A stretch of DNA of 64,000 nucleotides from an uncultured Clostridia bacterium (GTDB lineage: Bacteria > Bacillota > Clostridia > Christensenellales > Aristaeellaceae), in NCBI GenBank assembly GCA_934630705.1, contig CAKTWP010000007.1:1-64000 (forward strand), written 5' to 3'. Shown piece after piece: positions 34,324-43,000 of this stretch. Position numbers and translations under genes: made by a program. The notes under the pieces are model-generated. The model saw only the letters and a list, made by a program, of their open reading frames with translations, was not told the origin of the DNA and ran no database searches. Each line of letters opens with the position of its first letter. The first letter of the stretch is position 1.

Positions 34324-35124
34324 ATGACCCTCACTTTTTCCACCCTGGGCTGCCCGGAATGGAGCCTGGACGAAATTCTGGCCTTTGCCAAGGCGCAGGG
34401 CATTCCCGCGCTGGAGCTGCGGGGCATCGGGCCCCATGTGCGCATGGCGGACATTCCGGAGCTGCAGCCCGATCAGGTATCGGCCACGAAGGAGAAGCTG
34501 CAGGCCGCGGGCGTGGGATTTTTCTGCATCGGCTCCTCTGCCATGTTCCATGACGGGGAAAAGCTGCAGGAGGCCATGGCCGAGGGCCGGGAGGCCATCC
34601 GCGTGGCGGCGGACTTTGGCGCGCCCTACGTGCGGGTGTTTGGCAATAACATTCCCGCCGATCGCCCCGAGGCCGAAACCGTGGCCCAGGTGGCGCAGGG
34701 AATTCAGACGCTGTGCGATGACGCCGCACCCAAGGGCGTGAGCATCCTGCTGGAGGTGCATGGAGACTTCAACACGGCCCAGCGGATTCTGGCCGTGGCG
34801 GCCCAGGTGAACCGGCCTAATTTCGGCATTATCTGGGATGTGGCCCACAGCGATCAGGGGTATCGGGAAAACTATGCGGAATTTTATCGCGCCGTGAAGC
34901 CGCTGGTGCGCCATATCCATTTGAAGGATCATCATCGTCTGCCCGACGGCAAGACGGAGCTGTGCCTCCCCGGCCAGGGCGATATTCCCCTCAAGGGCAT
35001 TGTGGAGCTGCTGCAGGCCAACGGCTATGACGGCTTCCTCTCTCTGGAATGGGAAAAGCGCTGGCATCCCGCCCTGCCTTCTATGGCCGACGCTTACGCC
35101 GCGCTGAAGGAAGTGCTGGGATAA
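34324..35124 (+). CDS. sugar phosphate isomerase/epimerase family protein
   Basis: 266-residue TIM barrel of the xylose-isomerase-like (AP endonuclease 2) superfamily. Probable metal ligands are E in LLEVHGD, D in IIWDVAH, H in VRHIHLKDH and a final E in LSLEWE. Such enzymes isomerise sugars or sugar derivatives; the substrate is unknown. Start after AAAGGATGATTTTCA. It is not closely similar to the second isomerase at 37361-38140. Confidence 0.85.
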   Translation: MTLTFSTLGCPEWSLDEILAFAKAQGIPALELRGIGPHVRMADIPELQPDQVSATKEKLQAAGVGFFCIGSSAMFHDGEKLQEAMAEGREAIRVAADFGAPYVRVFGNNIPADRPEAETVAQVAQGIQTLCDDAAPKGVSILLEVHGDFNTAQRILAVAAQVNRPNFGIIWDVAHSDQGYRENYAEFYRAVKPLVRHIHLKDHHRLPDGKTELCLPGQGDIPLKGIVELLQANGYDGFLSLEWEKRWHPALPSMADAYAALKEVLG

Positions 35125-35175
35125 ATACGGGCAATGGAAAGATCGGGATAAACGCTGAATCGGCCCTTATCAAAA

Positions 35176-35576
35176 ATGCGCCCCAGAAAGGGAAAGGATA
35201 CGAAAGCCTTTTCGTCCTTTTCCCATTCCGGGGCGCATTGCGGCTCCTGAGAATTATTTGTTCTTATCCCAACCGGTTTTCGGGTGGGTGCGGGAGGGCG
35301 CTTTTGACACAAAAGCATCCTCCCGCCATTTCGCCCTTTTCCCATTCCGGGGACGCATTGCGGATTTTAAGAATCAATTGTTCTTATCCCAACCGGTTTT
35401 CGGGTGGGTGCGGGAGGGTGCTTTTGACACAAAAGCATCCTCCCGCCATTTCGTCCTTTTCCCATTCTGGGGCGCATTGCGGATTTTAAGAATCAATTAT
35501 TCTTATCCCAACCGGTTTTCGGGTGGGTGCGGGAGGGTGCTTTTGACACAAAAGCATCCTCCCGCATTTTTCGTTC
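35176..35576. repeat. core palindrome plus three tandem 120-bp units
   Basis: A complete core palindrome (ATGCGCCCCAGA at 35176 / TCCGGGGCGCAT to 35238) is followed by three copies of a unit of about 120 bp starting near 35222, 35341 and 35461. Each contains GGGGCGCATTG (with one extra base in copy two), TTCTTATCCCAACCGG, GTTTTCGGGTGGG and a hairpin GCGGGAGG..CTTTTGACACAAAAG..CCTCCCGC. This fills the 464-base gap between two convergent genes; no gene is seen there. Confidence 0.85.
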
Positions 35577-35588
35577 CGTTCCCACCCC

Positions 35589-37088
35589 TCACAACAGGAT
35601 GCAGATCATGCCGCCTTCGCCCTCGTTGAGCATTTTGGTGAGAGCGGATTGTACCTTTTCCTGCGCATCGGGGGGCATTTGATGGAGCTTGCCGTTAATG
35701 CCCTCCTGGATCAGATCCTTGAGCGACTTGCCAAAGAAGTTCGTTTCCCAGAGCTTGTCCGGCGCCTGTTCATATTCCTCCGCCAGCGCGGCCACAAAAT
35801 CCTGGCTCTGCTCCTGCGTGCCCAGCACGGGCGTGATCTCCGTTTCGATATCGGAGCGGATCAGATGCAGGGTAGGCGCGGTGGCCCGCAGGCGCACGCC
35901 ATATCGGCTGCCCTGCCGCATAAGCTCGGGCTGCTGCAGCTGAATCTCGCTCATGGCCGGCGTCACCAGCCCATAGCCCGTCTGCTGCACTGCCTTGAGC
36001 GCCCCAGCCACCCGATCGTATTCCCGCTTCGCCGCCACCAGCTCCTTCATCAGGCTCAGCAGCTGCGCATCACCCGAAATGTTTTCTCCGCATTGCTCGG
36101 ACAGCACCTGGTTAAACAGCCCCTCCTGCGCCGCCACCTGATACCGCACCGCGCCTTCCCCCAGCGCCACTGCCGTTTCCACCGGCGCCTGCAGATAGGG
36201 GGATCCGGCGAACGCCCCGGCCACCAGGCCCTTGTCCCGCACCTTGCGCAGCTGGCTTCCCAGCGCCCGGGCCAGGCCCAGGGCGTGCTCGGGTAGCCAA
36301 TGGCTTTCTTCCAGCGCGCCCACCCAGGCGGGCAGCGCAAAGCGCACCTCCCGCAGCGGAAACTCCATCAGCAGCGAGGACAGCAGCCCCTGCGCGTCCT
36401 CTGCCTGCAGCTCCTTCACATTGAGCAGCCGCACCGGCACGTCATACTTGCTTTCCAGCGAATCCCGCAGGGCCATGGCCTCGGCGCTGTCTGGCCGGGC
36501 GGAATTGAGCACCACCACAAAGGGCTTTTCCAGTGCCTTAAGCTGGCGGATCACCTGCTCCTCTGCGGCCACATAATTGCTCCGGGGCAGCTCGGCCACG
36601 GTGCCATCGGTGGTGACCACCACGCCGATGGTGGCATGCTCGGCAATCACTTTTTCCGTGCCCAGCGCGGCGGCCTGGGCAAAGGGCATATCCTCCGCCG
36701 CCCAGGGGGTGGACACCATCCGCGCCGCCTCGCCCTCCTGGGTGCCCAGCGCGCCGGGAATCAGATACCCCACGGAATCCACCATCCGCACCCGAACGGG
36801 CATCCGCGGCTCCAGCGTCACCTCCGCCGCCCCCTCCCCGGGGATGAACTTGGGCTGGGTGGTCATGATGGTGCGCCCTGAGCCGGACTGGGGCAGCTCG
36901 TCGGTCAGCCGGTCCCGCCGGGGGCCGGGCACCATGAAGGGCAGCACCATCTGCTCCATAAACCGGGCGATAAAGGTGCTTTTCCCCGTTCGCACCGGGC
37001 CCACCACACCAATGTACATGTCCCCCTGCGTCCGCTCGGCAATATCCCGGTAAAGGGGCCGCGCGCCCCGGGAAAGCTCCTGTTCCAT
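35589..37088 (-). CDS. spoIVA: SpoIVA, spore coat basement-layer ATPase
   Basis: 499 residues, near the usual 492. N-terminal P-loop domain with GVVGPVRTGKSTF and MVDSVGYLIPG, middle VLNSARPDS, and the highly conserved C-terminus ending NEGEGGMICILL. SpoIVA hydrolyses ATP to polymerise on the forespore surface and anchors the coat. This strongly supports endospore formation. The start at 37088 follows AAAGGAGGCATCGCA. I could not make out a convincing sigma-E promoter upstream. Confidence 0.97.
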   Translation of the reverse strand: MEQELSRGARPLYRDIAERTQGDMYIGVVGPVRTGKSTFIARFMEQMVLPFMVPGPRRDRLTDELPQSGSGRTIMTTQPKFIPGEGAAEVTLEPRMPVRVRMVDSVGYLIPGALGTQEGEAARMVSTPWAAEDMPFAQAAALGTEKVIAEHATIGVVVTTDGTVAELPRSNYVAAEEQVIRQLKALEKPFVVVLNSARPDSAEAMALRDSLESKYDVPVRLLNVKELQAEDAQGLLSSLLMEFPLREVRFALPAWVGALEESHWLPEHALGLARALGSQLRKVRDKGLVAGAFAGSPYLQAPVETAVALGEGAVRYQVAAQEGLFNQVLSEQCGENISGDAQLLSLMKELVAAKREYDRVAGALKAVQQTGYGLVTPAMSEIQLQQPELMRQGSRYGVRLRATAPTLHLIRSDIETEITPVLGTQEQSQDFVAALAEEYEQAPDKLWETNFFGKSLKDLIQEGINGKLHQMPPDAQEKVQSALTKMLNEGEGGMICILL

Positions 37089-37191
37089 TGCGATGCCTCC
37101 TTTACTGCATTCAATTCCATTCGATGATTGATATGCACGAAAGGCGCGCTTCATGCGCGGAAAATATGGAATGGGCTCCCGCTTGTCAGCA

Positions 37192-37345
37192 ATGCGCCCC
37201 AGCTGGGAAAGAAGTGAAAATGCTTCCTTCTCCAAGCTGGGGCGCATTGCCCATCAGAAAACGATCAAGCCTTTCTCCCAACCGGCTTTCCTTGGGAGCG
37301 TGCAAGAGGGCCTTTCTTCCTCCCGAAGAAAGACCCTCCCCCATA
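37192..37345. repeat. core palindrome with companion modules
   Basis: Perfect arms ATGCGCCCCAGCT (37192-37204) and AGCTGGGGCGCAT (37235-37247), then the C module (TCTCCCAACCGGCTTTCC) and a GC-rich hairpin with inner TTTCTTC/GAAGAAA. It lies just after the 3' end of the isomerase gene at 37361-38140 and upstream of spoIVA. Confidence 0.8.
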
Positions 37346-37360
37346 TATTATCTTTGTGAT

Positions 37361-38140
37361 TTACTTGAACAGCGGGGCTAGCACCTGATAGGCGGCCTCG
37401 GCTTCCCGGGCGAAGTCCTTGCAGCCTGCTTCAATGCTCACGCCGCCTTCATAGCCCATGGCCTTGAGGGTGTCGGCCACGGCGGCATAGTCCTGCCCGT
37501 CGCCGGGGGCGGGATAAACGCGGCCGCTCATGTCCGCCAGCGGCTGGCTGATGTGCACATGCAGCAGGCTCTTGCCTGCATGGGTGAACGCATCCCAGGG
37601 CTCATGGCTGGAAAGCATATGGAAGGTGTCGCCCAGCGCGCCGATCCGAGGGTGATCCACCAGCGCGGACAGAACCACGCCCTCGCTGACCAGATTCACA
37701 ATATTGCATTCCCGCCGGCGCAGGGGCTCGATGGCGATGTTGACCTGATATTTATCGCAGTATTCCGCGGTCAGCTTCAGAAACGCCGCGATCTGCCGCC
37801 AGGCCTCGGGGAAGGGCCAGCCTTCCGGCACGCCTCGGGCAGCGCCGCTGCCGAAAACCACCGTGTCCACTCCCAACGCATGGGCGCGGCTCAGCGCCCG
37901 TTCCAGATACGCCCGCTGGGCCGCTTCATTCGCCTCCGGGCCGGTCACCTTCACATCCCCGGGCAGGAAACTGTTGCATTTGGCAATGGGAATCGGGAAG
38001 GCCGGCTTCTGCGCGAGAATCGCCTGAAATTCTTCCTCCGTCAGGGACGCCACCTTCGCCATGCCCCACTCAATATAATCATAGCCTATCTGTGCCGCCA
38101 GCGCGATGTTTTCCGGGCCGGTGCATACGCCAAGCTTCAT
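37361..38140 (-). CDS. sugar phosphate isomerase/epimerase family protein
   Basis: 259-residue TIM barrel of the same superfamily as the protein at 34324. Likely metal ligands are E in AIEPLRRREC, D in GALGDTFHM, H in LLHVHIS and E in SIEAG. The start follows AAGGAGGAAAAGTAA. Its IEPLRRRECN segment is typical of hydroxypyruvate-isomerase-like and 3-keto-sugar epimerase-like members. Substrate unknown. The 306 bases upstream (38141-38446) hold only the pyruvate kinase promoter. Confidence 0.83.
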   Translation of the reverse strand: MKLGVCTGPENIALAAQIGYDYIEWGMAKVASLTEEEFQAILAQKPAFPIPIAKCNSFLPGDVKVTGPEANEAAQRAYLERALSRAHALGVDTVVFGSGAARGVPEGWPFPEAWRQIAAFLKLTAEYCDKYQVNIAIEPLRRRECNIVNLVSEGVVLSALVDHPRIGALGDTFHMLSSHEPWDAFTHAGKSLLHVHISQPLADMSGRVYPAPGDGQDYAAVADTLKAMGYEGGVSIEAGCKDFAREAEAAYQVLAPLFK

Positions 38141-38345
38141 TTACTTTTCCTCCTTATCGCCCGCTTTTTATCGGGCCAATTTTCCCTGTATTTGCCTATT
38201 CGCCCTTCAAAAAAGAAATCCTGCCCAACAGACAAAGAAAACGCGCAAAGGCCGCACAAAAGCTGCGCGGGCCGACGGGCAGGGGATGGGAGACAGGCCC
38301 CAATCGCTTTCCGCAGCGCTTTCCGTTTTTTCCCTGTATCAAGGG

Positions 38346-38374
38346 TTGCAAAGGCTTGCGTTTTCTATTATAAT
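38346..38374 (+). promoter_or_regulatory. sigma-A promoter of pyk
   Basis: TTGCAA and TATAAT with 17 bases between them, 72 bases before the pyruvate kinase start. Confidence 0.75.
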
Positions 38375-38446
38375 AGGTAACAATGGGGAGTGTTGGTTTT
38401 CTTCCCATGCAAAAGGCAAGCAAAACGCTCAGAAGGAGTGGATTTT

Positions 38447-39877
38447 ATGCGTAAAACGAAGATTGTGTGCACGTTGGGCCCCGCCTGCGAATCCCCGGAA
38501 ATCATGCGGCAGATGCTGCTCAGCGGCATGAACGTGGCCCGGATGAATTTTTCCCATGGCTCCCATGAGGAGCATGGCGGCCGGATCAAGACCTTCCGGG
38601 CCGTGCGCCGGGAGCTGGGGCTGCCCGCCGCCCTGATGCTGGATACCAAGGGCCCCGAGCTGCGCACCGGCCTGTTTCAGGAGCAGAAGCTCCTGCTCAA
38701 GGCCGGCGACCGCTTCACCCTGTACGCCAAGGAGCGCATGGGGGATGAAACGGGCTGCTCGGTAAGCTATCCCCCGCTGATCCGCCAGCTGACCCCCGGC
38801 GCCAACGCCCTGATCGACGATGGCCGCATCCGCCTGGAAGTGGAGGAATCGGACGGGGAGAAGGCCGTCTGCCGGGTGCTGGTGGGGGGCAGAATCAGCG
38901 ATCACAAGGGCATCAACGTGCCCAATATCCATATCGATATGCCCTATCTGAGCGAGGCGGACAAGCGGGATCTGATCTTCGGCGTGGAAAATGATGTGGA
39001 TTTTATCGCCGCCTCCTTCGTGCGCAGCAAGGAGGACGTGATCGCCCTGCGCAAGTTTGTGGATTATCACGGCGGCCACAACATCAAGATCATCGCCAAG
39101 ATCGAGAATCTGGAGGGCATTGAAAACTTCGAGGAGATTCTCCGGCACGCCGATGGCATTATGGTGGCCCGGGGCGATATGGGCGTGGAGGTGGAATACG
39201 AGCGGCTGCCCGGCATTCAGAAGCGGTTCATCCGCGCCTGCTATGCCGCCGGCAAGGTGGCCATCACGGCCACGCAGATGCTGGATTCCATGATGCATTC
39301 CCCCATGCCCACCCGCGCAGAAATCACGGATGTGGCCAACGCCGTGTTTGATGGCACGTCGGCCATTATGCTGTCGGGGGAGACCGCGTCCGGGGAATAC
39401 CCGGTGGAGGCGGTGCAGGCCATGGCGCGGATTGCCGCCCAGGCCGAGGCCGACGCGTTCCTGATGGACGTATACAAATCCCTGGCCTATGACACCACCC
39501 ACACCGACACCACCAACGCCATCTGCGATGCGGCCTGCACCACTGCCCGGGACATACACGCTTCCGCCATCATCGCCGTCACCAAGTATGGCGGCACGGC
39601 CCGGGGCATGAGCAAATTCCGGCCCGCTATGCCCATTGTGGCTGCCACGCCGGAGGAAAAAACCTATCATCAGCTGGCCATGTCCTGGGGCGTGTATCCC
39701 GTGCTGGCCCTGAACCAGCGCAGCACCGAGGATCTCTTCCGACACGCGGTGGACTGCGCCCGGCAGCTGGATCTGGTTCGCGCCGGGGATCTGGTGGTGA
39801 TCACCGCCGGCGTGCCCCTCTCCGTTTCCGGCACCACCAACCTGCTCAAGGTGCAGGTGGTGGGCGATGAAAAATGA
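38447..39877 (+). CDS. pyk: pyruvate kinase
   Basis: 476 residues. Family landmarks in order are RKTKIVCTLGPA, MNVARMNFSHG, MLDTKGPELRTG, the active-site KIENLEGIENF, MVARGDMGVE and ITATQMLDSM, then the C-terminal allosteric domain. It makes pyruvate and ATP from phosphoenolpyruvate and ADP. The extra phosphohistidine domain of some Bacillus enzymes is absent. The start at 38447 follows AAGGAG. Single-gene transcript with its own promoter. Confidence 0.97.
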   Translation: MRKTKIVCTLGPACESPEIMRQMLLSGMNVARMNFSHGSHEEHGGRIKTFRAVRRELGLPAALMLDTKGPELRTGLFQEQKLLLKAGDRFTLYAKERMGDETGCSVSYPPLIRQLTPGANALIDDGRIRLEVEESDGEKAVCRVLVGGRISDHKGINVPNIHIDMPYLSEADKRDLIFGVENDVDFIAASFVRSKEDVIALRKFVDYHGGHNIKIIAKIENLEGIENFEEILRHADGIMVARGDMGVEVEYERLPGIQKRFIRACYAAGKVAITATQMLDSMMHSPMPTRAEITDVANAVFDGTSAIMLSGETASGEYPVEAVQAMARIAAQAEADAFLMDVYKSLAYDTTHTDTTNAICDAACTTARDIHASAIIAVTKYGGTARGMSKFRPAMPIVAATPEEKTYHQLAMSWGVYPVLALNQRSTEDLFRHAVDCARQLDLVRAGDLVVITAGVPLSVSGTTNLLKVQVVGDEK

Positions 39878-39894
39878 AGTAAAGCAAGATAACC

Positions 39895-40152
39895 ATTTTT
39901 GCGGCCAAAGCGGTTTCCTCTTTCCGCAGCCACCATCGGCGCGGCGGAGGGCTGCCACGCCCGCCGCTTATTCCGGTTAATCCGCGCAATTCCCTGCGCC
40001 CCTTCATGCCCCGCGTGCCGCTGACAGGCCGGCCGTTTTGCGCATTCCTTCCGGGAAAGCCGTAGAGATAACCTCTGAAATTCCATATAATAATGCGCCC
40101 CGGCGTTGAAAAAGGAGCTTTTTCCGTTCCTTTTTCAATCTGGGGCGCATTG
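39895..40152. repeat. mosaic palindromic repeat between convergent genes
   Basis: The first part (CCGCAGCCACCATCGGCGCGGCGGA ... GAAAGCCGTAGAGATA) is related to 8170-8275. The core palindrome is ATGCGCCCC (40093-40101) / TGGGGCGCAT (40141-40150) with inner GAAAAAGGA/TCCTTTTTC-like pairing. A C module and partial hairpin continue to about 40240. This fills the gap 39878-40251; no gene is seen there. Confidence 0.78.
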
Positions 40153-40251
40153 TTGATTGTGCGCATGCCGGAAATAAACCCGGCCGGCTTTCGAGAGGCG
40201 AATGGAGATCCCGCGCCTGGCACAAAAGCAGGTTCCCCATAAATCCTTTCC

Positions 40252-41676
40252 TTAATAAACTGTATCCTTCGCGGTCTTTTTGCTATGGTGCTTGCGGAAT
40301 TCCACCAGCGCTTCCCGGCCGTATTCGGTGACGGGCTTGATCCACTTGCCGGAATACAGATGCATCTGCATCAGCACGAAGCGGATGGGTTCATCAATAT
40401 AGCAGCAGGCGAAAATCACCAGGAACGGCGCCTTGAACGCCAGCCCGCTCAGGCAAACGCAGGGCAGCACCATGGCATACATAAACGAGATTTCCAGAAT
40501 GGTGCCAAAGGCGGCGTCCCCGGCGGAACGGAAGGTGTCGTTCTGGGCCCAGTTGCACATGCGGATTACCGCGGCCACGCAGTAAATCAGCAGCATGCCC
40601 GAGCCGATCTGGAAGGATTCCCCCTGCAGGCTCATGGCCGTCAGCAGCGGCCGATGCACGGCCACCAGCCCCAGGCAGCACAGCAGGATGATTCCGCCGC
40701 ACAGATACACCAGCCGCTTGGCCCGGGCATAGGCGTCCTCCAGATGGCCCGCGCCCACTTCCTTGCCCACCAGCACCGATGCGGCATTGGAAAACCCGGA
40801 GAAAAACGCGATCACCAGCCCCTCCAGCGTGCGGAACACGGCGGTGGCGGCAATGGCCTGCTCGCTCTGCCGGCCCAGCACCATGTTGATCACCATGTTG
40901 CCCACGCCGATGAGCAGCTCGTTGCAGATAATGGGAAAGCACTTGCGGAAGTATTCGCCAAGGGTGGCTTTCGTCCAATGGAAATGATGGCGCACGTTGA
41001 GCATGTACGGATGCTTCTGCACCTTGGCCAGCACCACCAGCGCCAGCACATTCACCCCCGCGGCGCATACCGTGGCCACCGCCGCGCCCTCCACGCCCAT
41101 GGCCGGAAGGCCCAGCTTGCCGTAAATGAGCACGTAGTTCAGGGTCATGTTGGTAATCACCGAGGCAATGGCGCTGTACAGCGGCAGCCGCACCCGCTCC
41201 GTGGAGCGCAAAAGCGCGCTCATGGCCATGGACAGAATCTGCAGCGGATAGGCCCAGCCCACAATCCGCAGATATTTCACGCCGATTTCCTGAATGGCCG
41301 GCTTATCCGTATACACCCGCATGATGAAATCCGGGCAAAGCAGCGCCAGCGAAGCAAACAGAAGCGCCACCAGCATCATGCAGCACAGCGTCATGCCATA
41401 GGAGCGGTTGATGCCCTGATGATCCTTGGCCCCCCAATACTGGGAAAAGAACAGCATCCCGCCGCCCACAAAGCCCCAGTATCCCGCGAACATCAGCGAG
41501 GTGAACTGGGCGCACAGGCCCACCGCCCCTACGCTGTTTTCCCCCAGCGGGGCGATCATCATCGTGTCCACCATGCTGCCCGTGGTGGTGAGCAGGTTTT
41601 GCAGGGCCACCGGCACGGCGATCACTGCCAGCGCCTTGAGAAACTGCTTCCAGGGGAAACTGCTTTTGCGCGCCAT
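40252..41676 (-). CDS. MATE-family efflux transporter
   Basis: 474 residues with twelve hydrophobic segments in two related halves. Typical MATE features are ALAVIAVPVALQNLLTTTGSMVDTMMI in the first helix pair and a matching segment in the second half (IICNELLIGVGNMVINMVLG). Members exchange cationic drugs or metabolites for sodium or protons. The start follows GGAAGGTTTTATTTC. Substrate not predictable. Confidence 0.92.
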   Translation of the reverse strand: MARKSSFPWKQFLKALAVIAVPVALQNLLTTTGSMVDTMMIAPLGENSVGAVGLCAQFTSLMFAGYWGFVGGGMLFFSQYWGAKDHQGINRSYGMTLCCMMLVALLFASLALLCPDFIMRVYTDKPAIQEIGVKYLRIVGWAYPLQILSMAMSALLRSTERVRLPLYSAIASVITNMTLNYVLIYGKLGLPAMGVEGAAVATVCAAGVNVLALVVLAKVQKHPYMLNVRHHFHWTKATLGEYFRKCFPIICNELLIGVGNMVINMVLGRQSEQAIAATAVFRTLEGLVIAFFSGFSNAASVLVGKEVGAGHLEDAYARAKRLVYLCGGIILLCCLGLVAVHRPLLTAMSLQGESFQIGSGMLLIYCVAAVIRMCNWAQNDTFRSAGDAAFGTILEISFMYAMVLPCVCLSGLAFKAPFLVIFACCYIDEPIRFVLMQMHLYSGKWIKPVTEYGREALVEFRKHHSKKTAKDTVY

Positions 41677-41713
41677 GAAATAAAACCTTCCTTGCTGAAA
41701 AAGTACGCGTTCC

Positions 41714-41742
41714 ATCATATCATATTCCGCGCCGGGAAGCAA
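41714..41742 (-). promoter_or_regulatory. sigma-A promoter of the MATE gene
   Basis: Minus-strand TTGCTT and TATGAT with 17 bases between them, about 38 bases before the start. Confidence 0.7.
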
Positions 41743-41825
41743 TGCGGGCGTGGGAATATTTTTGCCGCCCGGGCCGCATATCATGGCAGAATTGCGACGG
41801 CGGGGCGCGATTCCGCCCCGGGGGC

Positions 41826-41854
41826 TTGACATGAACGCCCACTTGGTATAATAT
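41826..41854 (+). promoter_or_regulatory. promoter of the DegV gene
   Basis: TTGACA at 41826-41831, with TAATAT at 41849-41854 (17 bases) or TATAAT at 41847-41852 (15 bases) as -10 box. The following AT-rich stretch is partly palindromic. Confidence 0.65.
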
Positions 41855-41890
41855 AATATAGCATATTAGATGCATGGAGGTGAAAGCCCG

Positions 41891-42775
41891 ATGGGCTTTG
41901 CAATTTTAACCGATACATCCGCCAACCTGCCCGCTGCCCTGATGCAGGAGCTGCATATTCAGGCCGTGCCCTTTTGCTATATTGAAAACGGCCAGGAGAA
42001 ATCCTGCCTGAGCATTGAAACGTTTGACGATGCAGCGTATTATCAGGCCCTGCGCGAAGGCAAACGGGTGACCACCTCCATGGTGAACCAGGCCACATAT
42101 ACGGCCGCCATGGAGCCGATTGTGCAAAGCGGGCAGGATCTGCTGGTGGTATGCATGTCGTCCGGCATCAGCGGGACGTGCGGCAGCGCCCGGGCCGCCG
42201 CGCAGGAGCTTTCCGCCCGGTATCCCCAGCGGCAGATTCAGGTGGTGGACACGCTGGGCGCGTCTCTGGGCGAAGGGCTGATCGCCCTGGAAGGGGCGCG
42301 TCTGCGGGACGCGGGCAAAACGCTGGCCCAGACTGCGGAAGCACTGGGAAAAATGGTCGCCCAGATGCGGCAGGTGTTCACGGTGGACGATCTGATGTTT
42401 TTGATGCGGGGCGGGCGGATTTCCCGGCTCAGCGCGGTGATCGGCTCGGTGCTGCATGTGAAGCCCATTCTGATTGGCAATGGGGCGGGGAAGATCGTGG
42501 TCACGGCCAAATGCCGGGGCCGGAAGGCGGCCATTCGAACGCTGGCCGACGAGCTCAAGGCCCATATCGTTCATCCCCAGGAGCAGGTGATCGGCATCGC
42601 CCATGCCGGCTGCCGGGAGGACGCCAACACCCTGGCCTCCATGATCCGGGAAAGCTGCGGGGACGTGCGGATTCTGCTGGTGAAGTATGAGCCTGTCACA
42701 GGCGCGCACGTGGGCCCCGGGGCGCTGGCACTGTTTTATCTTTCGGATCTGGAGCGGGTGCCCCCGGAAGCATGA
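41891..42775 (+). CDS. DegV-family fatty-acid-binding protein
   Basis: 294 residues. The N-terminus FAILTDTSANLPAALM, VTTSMVNQATYT, the conserved MSSGISGT loop, FLMRGGRIS and VKPIL match the DegV/FakB family. Members bind fatty acids for phosphorylation by the FakA kinase. The start at 41891 follows GGAGGTGAAAGCCCG. No fakA is seen nearby, so the partner must lie elsewhere. Confidence 0.88.
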   Translation: MGFAILTDTSANLPAALMQELHIQAVPFCYIENGQEKSCLSIETFDDAAYYQALREGKRVTTSMVNQATYTAAMEPIVQSGQDLLVVCMSSGISGTCGSARAAAQELSARYPQRQIQVVDTLGASLGEGLIALEGARLRDAGKTLAQTAEALGKMVAQMRQVFTVDDLMFLMRGGRISRLSAVIGSVLHVKPILIGNGAGKIVVTAKCRGRKAAIRTLADELKAHIVHPQEQVIGIAHAGCREDANTLASMIRESCGDVRILLVKYEPVTGAHVGPGALALFYLSDLERVPPEA

Positions 42776-42784
42776 TGCGTTTTT

Positions 42785-42824
42785 CAATGCAGGGCCGATG
42801 AGCCGGCCTTGCATTGCCTTTTTT
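42785..42824 (+). terminator. terminator after the DegV gene
   Basis: Hairpin with arms AATGCAGGGCCG and CGGCCTTGCATT, followed by GCCTTTTTT. Confidence 0.85.
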
Positions 42825-42908
42825 CCCTTTTTTATTTCAGCGCTGAAACGATTGGTGCGGCGCTGGGCCCGGCTCCTCCGTCCGGGCATTTTTTAATAGA
42901 AAGAAATC

Positions 42909-42960
42909 GGCGCAAGCAGGGGGAAGAGGGCTTGCGCCCCGGCGGAAAATCTGCTATATT
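42909..42960 (+). promoter_or_regulatory. promoter of the decarboxylase genes with overlapping palindrome
   Basis: TTGCGC (42932-42937) and TATATT (42955-42960) have 17-base spacing. A perfect inverted repeat, GGCGCAAGC (42909-42917) and GCTTGCGCC (42930-42938), covers the -35 box and could be a repressor or activator site. Confidence 0.65.
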
Positions 42961-43000
42961 AAGGGGCGTTTGAACGGAAAAATAAGGGAGGACGGCTACC

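Noticed and set aside
35222..35576. Possible CRISPR array
   Set aside because: The units are contiguous 120-bp tandem copies with no unique spacers, and no cas genes are present.
37089..37190. Sigma-E promoter for spoIVA
   Set aside because: GCATATC and similar strings occur, but no pair with the right spacing to a CATA-type -10 box could be defended.
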